Positions 23,547-34,471 of a stretch of 64,000 bases of DNA are shown piece after piece. Origin of the DNA: Coptis chinensis. Taxonomy: Eukaryota; Streptophyta; Magnoliopsida; Ranunculales; Ranunculaceae. A program made the position numbers and the translations under genes. Every line of letters starts with the position of its first letter. Position 1 is the stretch's first letter. Below the pieces are notes generated by a model that did no database searches, was not told the origin of the DNA, and saw nothing but the letters and a program-made list of their open reading frames with translations. The DNA lies in contig CM027380.1 in NCBI GenBank assembly GCA_015680905.1, positions 39,920,001-39,984,000 of the forward strand, in the 5' to 3' direction.

Positions 23547-26394
23547 CTACAAAGTTTATTAAAAAGCCTAGTAATTAAAGAACAAAGGTGTGGCAACCAA
23601 GGAATAAAACCTCAAGCAGATCTCACTTCAACAAGTTTAATAGTTACCTCACCTTTCACTACCCCCACATACAATCCCCTTGAACTCAATTGCCAATGCA
23701 TGTGATGGACTCCACCAATTCATCAAAATATAGACGCTTTACCATATGGCACATCTACACATTAGCAAAAAAAAAAAAACATAACATTGATTCTACATTC
23801 AAAAAAAAAAAACAAGCATCACCCGAAATACCACCATTACCTTGATATATTAACCACCCGATGACATGTTGTATACACATATATACTTTGTTTAGAAAGA
23901 GACGCCCAAGAGACCCCTCCTTCCTCCTTTGTTTGGGCTTGAACCTGGGTAATGCAAAAAACTTTTCTTACGTTTGCATTGGCAGAGTAAGATAGGGTAA
24001 ATATACTCACAACCCTTGTCAATGAAAATAACATTTTCTCAAGCACATGGATATTCATTCAATAATTTTATATTTCCTAGATAAACAATTATAAGAAATT
24101 AGGTATGCGTAGGCGAACAAATTAAGTTTTAAATCATAAAAGAAGACGAGATAGAATTGGAAATTAACAACATGTAGAAGCCAATTTGAAGTAACTAAGT
24201 GGTAAACATGCCAATGAAACAATAAGCCTTGAACCATCCGATCCAAATTGGTAAGTGATAGGCAACAAGGCAAATAAAACAACAAAGATGAGACTAAAAG
24301 CTAAAATCGAAAAGCTACAAGATGCATATAATCTGCAATCATGCTATACTATATATATTTACTACTATCTATCCACTTTCAAGATGCACCAACTATTTAG
24401 TAAAGACCATAAACCCACCAAACAAAGGCATACTAATACTACAAACAAAAATCATTTCAAACAAAGCAATCAGCAAAGTTCTAGCATAAAAGACTAATCT
24501 AACACAAATCGTATAACCATGAATGGCATAGCTTCTATTAATGATGACTAAGAAATAAAAATGCTGCTTATAGGGGCCGACTATGTTCCAAACTTATTTA
24601 GTTACCAATTCCCAACCCATAGTTGCACACGTAAAATGGGAACTAATAGTAAGCCCTCCATAGAAAGAAACAAATTTGTGAATCACTCCTCACATGGCCC
24701 ATTCTCCTTTGCATAGTTGAATATAAAAAGTTGAGTATATGAAATGACCAGATTAGCATAAACCATTTTACTATTAGCATAAACCAATTTTTGTTGAATC
24801 AGTTTGTATATGTGAGCTGGCACCCAAGTTTTATGTTGAATGGTCTAATGGATCACTTCAAACCATAGTTGAAAAGAAAAGGCATTCTCAATTTTACACA
24901 ACAAGAATCAGCAGAAAGATGAAGTAAATCATGATTTTCTGACTTCAAGCAACCATAAGCTGAAATGCCCATCTAAGGAGAAATATCAAAGCAACCACCG
25001 CTTTTGCAGACCAAAATAAAAAGTAAGGCAACTACCTTTTATACAAATGCACCGAGGTTCACTATGAGCACCTCCTAGCTTACTTACCGCTAACGAGCCT
25101 CCTCATTTGTTTCCTTCTTAATTTAGCAAGAGTTAAATAAATAAACTATCTTGACAATGACACTTATAACTCTACCCATTACCCCTATAACTACCCTCTA
25201 TAATATGCTCAAAGGCTTTAAAACATTATTATTCCTCAGACAAAACAGAATGAACACTTCACTCTCTCAAATACAATTGAGAAATACAAAAACATCATGA
25301 AAAGATATGAGAAAAGAGGATAGGATTCTAATAAAAACATTTACATATAAAAGAGTACCTTTGCAATTTCCATCCATCTCGAGGCATTCAAGTTCATCTC
25401 GAATCAACTTGACTATCCGCTACATCGATGGGTATGCAACTTTCGATTTGGAGAGATATTAACGTTTTCCACAAAAGCGACCACCCAAATGCAACTTTAG
25501 TACAAAAGTCAGTATATCAAAAAAAAAACAAAATTTTATCAAAGTGAATTAACTAATGTCTTAAATTTTTCAATCTGCAATTCTACCACACTCCTTCACT
25601 TCTAACTTTACCAACAGGTTTGACATTGCAAAATTTAGAAATCAGTACAAAAGGGCATTCATTTAGTCATGGCTACTTGGGACAAGAAAACTTTAGGTTT
25701 GAAACCTCTATCGATAGGCCATGAATTAACAAGTAAAGAAAAATCAAACCCTACAATTCCCACACATTAATATACCTCAACAAATTGCTATAAACCAACA
25801 AGAGATAAAATAGAGTTCAAACACTTTACATATTTCCATAAACAAAAAGATAAATCAAGAAAGTTATTTTCCTTGCCCCCTATAATCCTAAAGTTTGGAG
25901 GACATAAAAATGGAAATTTGCATGAAAGGGGTAAAATCAAACTAACCTAAAAAATAACCCAAACCTAAAAACAAAACAAAAAATTTTTTTTTTAAAAAAA
26001 AGGTCCTCATTTTTTAACTTTTACAAACAATATTATCAAAACCAAAATCCCTAATTTATCAAAATCAAGCAATAAAACAATGTCAATCCGTAGAAATAGA
26101 ACTCCCGTGGAGGGGATAATTTGGAGATGTATAGAACCATGACTCAAAGAAATATATCTTATTAATCACTTAATTGAAAAGGGAGAAATCGAGGAAGACA
26201 ACGAGGAAGAAATCGAGAGGAAGATGATTACTTTACCGCGGGCAGCAGTCAAGGCGGCAACCCTTTGCTTCTTTTTGCTTATGTTTTCTTTAGATAAGGA
26301 CTTAATGGCAGTTGACCTAACGAAATTAATCCCGCTTAAATTTTAGCCTTTTTTATTTAGTCCGATATTGCTATTTGTTTTGTTTTTAACAAAT
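23547..26394. other. CACTA interior without recognised gene
   Basis: AT-rich sequence with no identifiable domain. TTAATAGTTACCTCACC near 23411 recurs near 23638, a partial duplication of the PP2C splice-donor area. Confidence 0.35.
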
Positions 26395-26578
26395 TGGTAA
26401 CACTTACGATCCGTTAGTTAATAACCCGATAAAGGTCACAAAATTATTCAACTAATTTACTAACGGTTACATGACTTAGTAACGGAATACTAACTGTCAT
26501 TAAATTACTAACGGCTGAGTAAGTGTTACAAATGAAAAAATGCAATTGTTAGAAATTCCTTCATATGGTGTAGTGATA

Positions 26579-28139
26579 GGGCCTATCGATGAGCTTGCAA
26601 ATATCACGTTGGTGCTATATTTGCCATAATAGCCATGTTTGATTAAGAAAAATGTGATTTTGCCTACAAATACAAAGACCTTATCACTGCGCAAATAAGA
26701 TGCTTCCCATAGACCATAGTTTAATGCAAAATCTAAGGAACACCAAGGAATCAGCTCAAGAAAACATTAACCAACATTATGAAGATGAACAGATTATTCA
26801 GATACTGTAAACGACATAATCAATCTAGGCAGTCATATCAACTCATCTTCTAGAGAACTTTTGAGGGTGGGATATTCATGTGCAGAAAAGTTTTTCATGG
26901 CTACAATTAGTTGCATATTTCATGTCACTATTGAGCCATTAATACATGCTAATCAACGTGTTTCTCTCTTTGGTAGGCAACCCTTTCAATGAGTTTTCTT
27001 ACTTACTTCGATTTTTGATAATCGATTGTACCAAAAAACAAAAGGTTAACTAATTGTTTTGGGAAAAAAAAATTTGGCTCATGCAAGTGTCCCACATTAT
27101 GGGAATTCCTAGCTCCACCACTGATTTTACATGTACACATTTACTTACTCAATAAAAGTATTACAATGCCTGCCCTTGAATTATAAGAATGGATGCTAAT
27201 TAAATTTTTTTGGATCATGAATGTACTGTCAAATGAGGAAAAAAAAAATCAAAGCCTTACTAGTTGTTATCGCGATATAATCACTATGTATTTGCAATCT
27301 CACTTTGTTTTGTTGTAAGAACTGAAATGCTTGAAAGAACCAGCACAATAGGCATGTAAATTTAAACATTGGAGTACCAAATTAGTCCTCCATATCTCGC
27401 TGCATCATTTCTAAATTCTCCATTAGTATTCAATAGTAGCACCCATCATATTAGACAATGGAATCTTATCATCCTTTTATTTTTTAAATGTACTTATCTA
27501 AGTAATTGTTTTCTTCTTATTGATGTTGAGATGATAGTTTTCAGCAAAGTTTTAATTTATATTTTATTATGTTTTATTATATTTTATTCTCCAGCAAAGT
27601 TTTATTATATTTTTTAATTGTTTTCTTATTATATTTTATTATGTTAATATAATTATGTTAAACTTGAATTCTATCATTATGATGAAAAGTGAACGTAGCT
27701 ACTCTGCTAAGTATATCCATTGGTGCTTTGTATAAGGCCTTTTACAGTGTTGGATTCTTGGAGTTAAATAATGACAACTAATTATTTCCCAATGTGCTAG
27801 ATATCCACCGTGTATCCAAGAAGAAAGTAGCACTTGCATTTTTGAACACATGATTTTTTTCTGTTTGGAAGGTATATAGTTATCATGGAACAAGAAGTGC
27901 AAGTGGTCAACTTGACATGCATACTTGGAAGAGCAAATTTGCACCATGCTGGCTGAGGAAGTTTAGGTAATGTGTACTTCAAGTTTTCAGAAGTATATGA
28001 ATCTGCTCATTTGAACTTCTTTTTTATTGTATTAATCTTCTTTCCAATACTTTTTCTATCTAAGTTCGAAAAGAAGGTATGCTACCTATTTTTACTTTTT
28101 TCTTGGTGTATTGACAAATTTGGTATTGCAAAATTCCAT
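26579..28139. other. intergenic, no gene recognised
   Basis: AT-rich, with repeated TTTTATTATATTTTATT-like runs at 27540-27660. No gene, RNA or transposon end was identified. Confidence 0.4.
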
Positions 28140-29870
28140 TTTGATAGTCGGCAATCACAACAATGGGTGATCATTATCTCGCAATTACTAAGTATTACAG
28201 GCCAATATAACAATCTACACGTCTATATTACTGGCAGCTGGCGGAGTTTATATGGTTTCCCAGTTGTGTGTGCTACATATACCTGATCCTTTCTTCTTGA
28301 TGCCACCACCCCAAAACTCTAGAGGCATTGTTGAACTTTCCGCGAGAAGGGTATTGCTTAGCAAACACTAGAATGAAGTGAGGGCTACCATATATAATTT
28401 AGATGATAGGAGACTCTCCTCCTTTGAACACGAATTGTGGCGTGAGTCCTTTATCCTCTGGTCTAAAAGGACGGTTGGGTCCTGCTTGCCAGAAGAAACT
28501 ACCGTAGCATCTTTTACTTGCACCTGAAGACTTGGAATGTCTTTCCCTTACCCGACTTGCCTCATGTTGATGCTAGACCTATTAGTAGTTAGAGAGGGTG
28601 TTTCAGTAGCACCTATCCCATAGAGGATGGTGGGATCACTTTGCTGATGGGAGAGGCAATTGAATTTGACCAGAGCAGAAGCATGTATATCTTCTATCAC
28701 ATTGAGGGTAGAGGATGGTCACAGAAAGATGCTTTCTGGCTTTGGGAGAGTTATAACTGGGCTTGTTATATCACTGAAATAACAAATGGCCATATACTTG
28801 AGATTTGTAGTATCTTGGATGCGGAAACCCTAGCCCACTACCACACCTATACACTGCCACTTCAGCGTGGGTGGGGAGAAGTGAGTATAGCGATTGCTTC
28901 GGATGTGTACATTTTCCAAGACACTGGGAACAAGCGGGTCTAAAATCAAATTGTTCTCAAAGTCAACATGGATCTCTTAACGCAGAACCAGCTGGAAATG
29001 GTTTTTCAAGACTCAACAGGACCCGCCTTCAGCTTCTACTTCATCTCTGGCAAGCAAGGGTCAACACTGGGTATGAGTTTGGATCTCCCACGTGAGATGT
29101 TCTTTGCCCATGTAGGAAGGACACACCTTCTGTGGTGTGTCCAAGATGGACATAATGCCACCTACTATGACGAATTCGAGTATAATTCGAATGGAGCATG
29201 TTCTGATGAGGACATTTATTACATTTTCAATCATCAATGTCACACTTATACCAGACCTCATTGCTTAATATGATTGATTTTTAAATCTCAATGCATTATT
29301 GTACTCATCATATTGCCAACAAGAAACATTTACCTTTTGTCCCCTCTTCCACCATCTCCCTCATTTCCCTATCTATTTTTATTTATTGTAAAAATTATTC
29401 TACATACATTTAAATAATATATAGAAGTCATGGCACTGTCATGATCCGATGGACCAAAAAAGGCTACGGAAAAATGTTTCACAACTATGCTTCTTGGATT
29501 AACTTTTTCTTCTTCTCTTTACTTAGAGTTGGTTTTTCCAATATTTAGATCAATGACTTCATGCGGCAGAAATGGGTTGAAGGAGAGGCAGAGTTTAAAT
29601 ACATGGCTGGGGTTGGTATTGCTCACCATGGAGAATGGCTATTGTGGACGGACTGTGGGATAGTGTGCTTGAGTTCTCTTCGAGTGTCCCAGGGACATCA
29701 ACTTGGGTGTTCATATTTCATACTGCGCTTGGCCTTGGTGCGGTTAATAAGGACATTGCTACATAGATTAGAAATTATAACTCTTGGGCAAACACCACCA
29801 ATAACCATTGTGGTAAAGATATTTTATGGGTTAATAACATTAGTGATACAAGCTTGCTTAGCTAGGTGAT
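28140..29870 (+). pseudogene. unrecognised, decayed protein-coding region
   Basis: Composition and reading-frame quality look coding, but I do not recognise the protein. The longest piece runs in one frame from about 28594 to 29273, interrupted by a single TAA at 28941-28943 (about 226 codons in total). It reads YPIEDGGITLLMGEAIEF, RGWSQKDAFWLWESYNW and, after the stop, MDLLTQNQLEMVFQDSTGPA. A related-looking piece starts at 28300 in another frame (MPPPQNSRGIVELSARR), and GLWDSVLEFSSSVPGTSTWV follows near 29650 in a third. It is rich in Trp and aromatic residues, with no signal peptide or membrane span. Most likely a pseudogene of an unidentified plant family. Confidence 0.45.
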
Positions 29871-30146
29871 TTATATTTTTATAATCACTACGTTATGAAC
29901 AACTTCTTTTATAAGTCTAGAACTCTATATATATACAATTTCTTTTCGTTTGCCTCACCATGTTTGTTAAGATCTTGGATGTAATTATATTTCAATGGAG
30001 GAAAGTCGGTCAATATATACTCTGCCACCAATGGTAGGTAATGCAGTAATGTTGTATTGTAGTTGTTAATAGTTTGATAAAAGTAAAAACAGATCATCAT
30101 GCATGAACTATCAATGTAGTAGGCCCGGCCGCAGGCGGGCTAATTG

Positions 30147-30580
30147 GCAAGTTATTTGTAAAACTCGTTATCATTATCAATAAAATTTCCACTTAAAAAA
30201 AATAAAAAACAAAAAACAAAGTAATTTTTTAATTTCAATATAATGTTAATCTTTTATAGTTTTTTCCACATGATAGTATGGTTATATATATAGACTTATA
30301 GCGCGCATTATAGGAAGTTAATTAATAATTTGTTGAATTGTTGTAGACTTGTAGGTTAGATATTATGTAGATATATATAGACATAGTAGTATCAATTAAT
30401 GGCTTAAGTACTTAAGTAGTAACTTCATCAGTCCATATTAAATTCTTAGTAGTCAACGCACTCTAGTTTTGTGAATTGAAATAAATACATAATTTTGTTA
30501 ATTTTTATTGTTTAGGCCTTCTGACAAAAAAAATAAAAAATAAATTGCATACTTTTTTTTTAGGTGGGGTGTGCATATAA
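30147..30580. repeat. direct repeat, copy 1
   Basis: About 430 bp, from TTATTTGTAAAA to GGTGGGGTGTG, recur at 31515-32124. The copies differ by scattered substitutions and small indels. This copy has the uninterrupted sequence GGTTATATATATAGAC where copy 2 carries a MITE. They could be terminal repeats of a small retroelement or a segmental duplication; neither has clear TG...CA ends. Confidence 0.8.
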
Positions 30581-30599
30581 TCTCGCACCACCTGGCTTA

Positions 30600-30850
30600 G
30601 AATCCTTGTTTCGTCCCTGCCCTTTCCAGACTCTCCGCCACCACCTTCTTACTTCCCACGTGATCTATTTGATACACGTACCCTTTTCTGACCCTCCACC
30701 ACCACCTTCTTACTTCCCACATGATTCATTTGATACACCCTTTTCAGACCCTCCACCACCACCTTTTTACATCCCACAGTGATCCGTTTGATACACCCTT
30801 TCTAGACCCTTCGCCACCAACACCTCCACCTCTACCACCTTCTGACGTAT
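30600..30850 (+). repeat. proline-rich coding-like tandem repeat
   Basis: Units of roughly 55-60 bp encode variants of SDPPPPPSYFPHDSFDTPF at 30640-30790, with a frame-shifted continuation. A possible downstream exon starts at 31182 (MVRRTVDAEIVVVAEAASSI) and ends at a GT; another follows AG at 31327 (GASQVDDPDADVAHD). Together they may be the remains of one proline-rich gene between the two direct repeats. Function unknown. Confidence 0.5.
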
Positions 30851-31514
30851 CTCAACCTCCACCGACTTTTGTTGTATCTCCACCCCCTCATGCTGTCCAC
30901 ACTTTTCCTCTTCTCCTGTATAGGCTCCTCGTTAGTGGTAATCTTATGTGGTATTGTACGAATTGTTGTTCTACTGTCTTTTCAAGAGGTACTTTTTTTT
31001 CACTATATTTTTCTTCTTTTTTATCGATAAATAGATATGTTTTATAAATATATATAAAATAAAAATTATACAAATACATATATTTTTCTTCTCAAGACTC
31101 TCACTCTCCCCACAAAATCACTTTTTTGTTAAGTTATTATATGTGTACTTACTTTTTTTATTCTCTTTTTCCAAAAACGATGGTTAGGAGGACAGTGGAT
31201 GCTGAGATTGTGGTTGTAGCCGAAGCTGCTTCCTCTATAGAGCTGACACCTTTGAGTAAGTCCAGATACAACCTAACCTTTAGAAAACAATTATATAGTT
31301 TTTATTGTTATTTTGTGTTTTTCTAGGAGCTTCACAGGTTGATGATCCTGATGCTGATGTTGCACATGACTGTGCTGGACCAGAAATTGCTAAAACTACG
31401 AAGAAGCCTCCCTCCTTTCTTTCACTCTCAATTCTTAAACAAACATCAGACCTCAACAAAAAACAAAAAACAAATTCAGAAAGGACTTGCAGCACAGCTT
31501 GTTGCACGTTTGTC

Positions 31515-32124
31515 CTAATTATTTGTAAAATTGATTATCATTATCAATAAAAATTCCACTTAAAAAAACAAAAAACAATGTAATTTTTTACTTTTAATTT
31601 TAATATTTTATAGTTTTCTCCACATGATAGTTGAGTTATATATAGGGGCAGATGCAGGATTCTCTACAGGGGTACTAGCTTTAATTGCCACTACTAGCTA
31701 TTTGGTTTTTGACATTTTTAGGAGTATAATTCATGAATAGTGACCACTAAATATATATATATATATTTGGCAACGTTAGGGGGCGGGGGGGAGCTATAGC
31801 TCCAAACAGCCAACTCATAGATCCGCCCCTGGTTATATAGACTTATTTATAGCATTATAGGAAATTAACAATTTGTTGAATTGTTATAGACTTGTGGACT
31901 AGATTATGTAGATATATATAGACATAGTAGTATCAATTAATGGGTTAAGTGCTTAAGTAGTAACTTTATCAGTCCATATTAAATTCTTAGTAGTCAAACA
32001 CTCTAGTTTTGTGAATTGAAATAAATGCATAATTCTGTTAATCTTTATTGTTTAGACCTTCTGACAACAAAAAATAAAAAAATTTGCATACTTTTTTTTT
32101 TGGTGGGGTGGAGTGTGCACATGC
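31515..32124. repeat. direct repeat, copy 2, interrupted by a MITE
   Basis: This is the second copy of 30147-30580. Taking out 31643-31831 and one 8-bp duplication restores collinearity with copy 1, so the MITE arrived after the repeat formed. Confidence 0.8.
31643..31831. mobile_element. hAT-type MITE
   Basis: The element begins TAGGGGCAGATGCAG and ends ATAGATCCGCCCCTG, an imperfect terminal inverted repeat sharing AGGGGCNGAT. It is flanked by perfect 8-bp duplications GTTATATA (31635-31642 and 31832-31839), the size typical of hAT elements. It is 189 bp long and non-coding. The paralogous repeat at 30147-30580 preserves the empty site. Confidence 0.9.
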
Positions 32125-33354
32125 TGATGAAAAAAAAGAAGGTATTTGAACTTACCATTATTACAAAGTTAGCCATTCAAATTCTACAAATTCATAATTT
32201 GGATGTCTTGGAGCTAATTTTGTTCGTGTTAAGTACCATGTTTATGTGTTATACAATCTCTGTGTGATCATTGTCATGAAATTGTCAAACACACCTACTT
32301 GTGTTGTATTATATGTTTTGTCGTGCACTAAGAATACATTGCGGTGGATGTTGCAAGCACCTTAGTTTGGTATAATACCATTAAACGGAGATCATGCTAA
32401 GTGGAAAATCCATTTGCAAGACATACTATGCCTCATTAATCTTTTATAATCTTCTAACTTATGTCTTAATAAGTTTATACATTAATTATACTTAACTAGC
32501 ATCTGTGCACGTGCCTTGCACGTGGTAAGGACCCATCCATTGCCCAAAAAGTTCATACCACATTAGCACAGGAAGACCTGCCAGATTATACAAAACAAAA
32601 AGTGAAAATAATTTTGGTGTCTAAAACTTTTTTATAAAATTATGTTAGCATACTTCTAGTTGACAATAGCCTTGCATGCCAAAACAATATGGAACTGATA
32701 GGAACACCATGATAACAAAAGACATGTTTGTTTGCCAAGTGACGAAGGTGAAAAAATAATGTAGTGCTCATTATAAATTTGAGATGAAAACTCTACTTAA
32801 CATGGCAAACATGGAATTGAAGAACAATGCTTCGTCTGGATTTGAATAAAGAAGATTCTTTTATTAGTCTCATCATAATCATGAACATGAGGAGAAAAAT
32901 AACAACTCAAAGCCCATCCAAATACCAACTACTTGTGATTCTCTTTACGACTGCACATTTTTAAAACAAGTCAAATATACTCATTACAAATATAGGTCCC
33001 ATCGTTCATATATTCTAAAAATAATTCCAACAAACTGAATGAGAATGGCCAAGAAAAACATTTGCAATATGATACTTCCATTACAACAATGACATTCAAA
33101 TTTATCAAAGTGAGCAATGTCGGCGCTAAAAGACTTGGTGTCAATGATCCCGACGTCGTTATATTCCCAAGTTTACTTTGAAATCCCAAAGCTTTTTCAT
33201 GGTTATCTGAATTTTATCCCAAATAAAAAACTTGTACTCTTCAAAAGAGAACCTTGTCAACAGAATGAACACCGGTATCTCGTTGAAGTTGACACTATAA
33301 ACATGAAGGGAAAAAAAAAAGTTATACATATTGTGATGAATATACTTAAATTGC
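32125..33354. other. no gene recognised; possible degraded 3' end of the MSL pseudogene
   Basis: Near 32505-32522 the palindromic GCACGTGCCTTGCACGTG occurs, a phrase seen at the ends of some plant repeats. On the minus strand around 33050-33300 the last MSL exon would be expected, but no clear match was found. Confidence 0.35.
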
Positions 33355-34265
33355 CATAGGCCACACTACATCTCCCATATCCGGACTTCGATAGTAATTA
33401 CTAATAGGTTTAGTAGAGAGGACACTGTTGGGGCATATGATCTTCTAGTTGTCAAAGCTCAGAAACACTGTAGTTAAGATGTTCATTTCTTCCACTACCA
33501 TCTGAGACAATATAATCACATATTAGAACAAAAAAAATTCCAACACACACAAAAAAAAACACCCAAGTTCAGGTCAACTTTGTTCTTACCTGAACACCTT
33601 CCATTTCACACCGATCACCCACGTCAAAAGGGTGCATGACAAATAAGAAAATGATGGCTTCAAATACCATCTTGCAGGTGTTTCCAAACATGAAACCTAC
33701 CGGAAGGAGCTGTGTGCTTCTAACAACCAGAAGTTGCGTGGTTGCAATTCCAAGTATGAGAAGCCAAATAACCAATATTATGATCCCCATAACAGCGTTC
33801 ACCATGTGGTGGAGTTGGTTTACAGCTGTTTTTGTATCGCCCAGGGTCAAGGCAAGGGCTTTCCTTTCTCTCAAAGCATTAACCTGAAATCAAAAGGTGC
33901 AGCAAATTAAATTGTATTCCTATTTGTTTTTGCACAAATTTAAGTTTGAAAACACATATTACAATTGCAACAAAGAATGAAGTCAAGACATTCTTCTTCT
34001 TTACAATTCCCAACCCCCAGGGTGATAAATTGATGACATCTATCAAAGGAGGATAACAAATCCAGAACCTGGGCAATTGGCATGATGACTTTTAATTTAA
34101 ACTGTATAATTGAAACGAAGAACAGGGTCAAAGATCTTTACCACCCAATTCTTAAGAGATGCTTTCTTGACCCTCTTGGTTTCCGCTGCTCCTTCAAACA
34201 AACTCATTGTCTTTGAAGCTTCATCCTCTCTTATGAAACGCATCAGATCCTCTAGATAGATATAC
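33355..34265 (-). pseudogene. MscS-like mechanosensitive channel (MSL) pseudogene, three exons
   Basis: Exon 34142-34265 encodes YIYLEDLMRFIREDEASKTM, then SLFEGAAETKRV and KNWV. Exon 33590-33883 (98 codons) encodes VNALRERKALALTLGDTK, a membrane segment (GIIILVIWLLILGIA) and then HPFDVGDRCEMEGVQ. The third exon, from 33501 down, encodes MVVEEMNILTTVFLSFDN, a TAG stop (33445-33447) where the family has Gln, and then NSVLSTKPISNYYRSPDMGD. These match the C-terminal MscS core of plant MSL4-10 plasma-membrane channels. Splice sites and phases are intact. The large N-terminal exon and the C-terminal end are missing, so it is a pseudogene despite having only one stop in the core. Confidence 0.88.
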
Positions 34266-34373
34266 CTGTCACCAAGAGACAGAACATGCGAACTTAAGAG
34301 AATGGCAATTGATAGGAAGCATATAATAATCCTATTTGCTTCCCCTATAATGTCACATATGGTCTACTGCTCT

Positions 34374-34471
34374 TGCTAAAAGCCTTCTCAATCAAATGCC
34401 AAGATAATGCCAACAAAACTGCTCCACTTAATGTGAAGAAGAACCCAAGCAAGTACTTCGCTATGGCCATC
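34374..34471 (-). other. unassigned membrane-like reading frame
   Basis: The minus strand reads MAIAKYLLGFFFTLSGAV, then LLALSWHLIEKAF, with a stop about 15 codons further on. It resembles a transmembrane segment but fits no exon of the adjacent MSL pseudogene. It could be a chance frame. Confidence 0.25.

Larger units (their letters stand above)
19371..26575. mobile_element. CACTA (En/Spm-type) transposon carrying captured gene fragments
   Basis: The element begins CACTACACCATA and ends TATGGTGTAGTG, a perfect 12-bp terminal inverted repeat of CACTA type, and is flanked by the 3-bp duplication ATA (19368-19370 and 26576-26578). Both subterminal regions are packed with short motifs of the form TTAGTAACGG in both orientations (19390-19710 and 26395-26530), as expected for transposase binding. 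No TNPA or TNPD-like transposase was recognised, so it is probably non-autonomous. Inside, on the minus strand, are spliced fragments of an ABCG/PDR transporter and a PP2C. Length 7205 bp. Confidence 0.9.
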
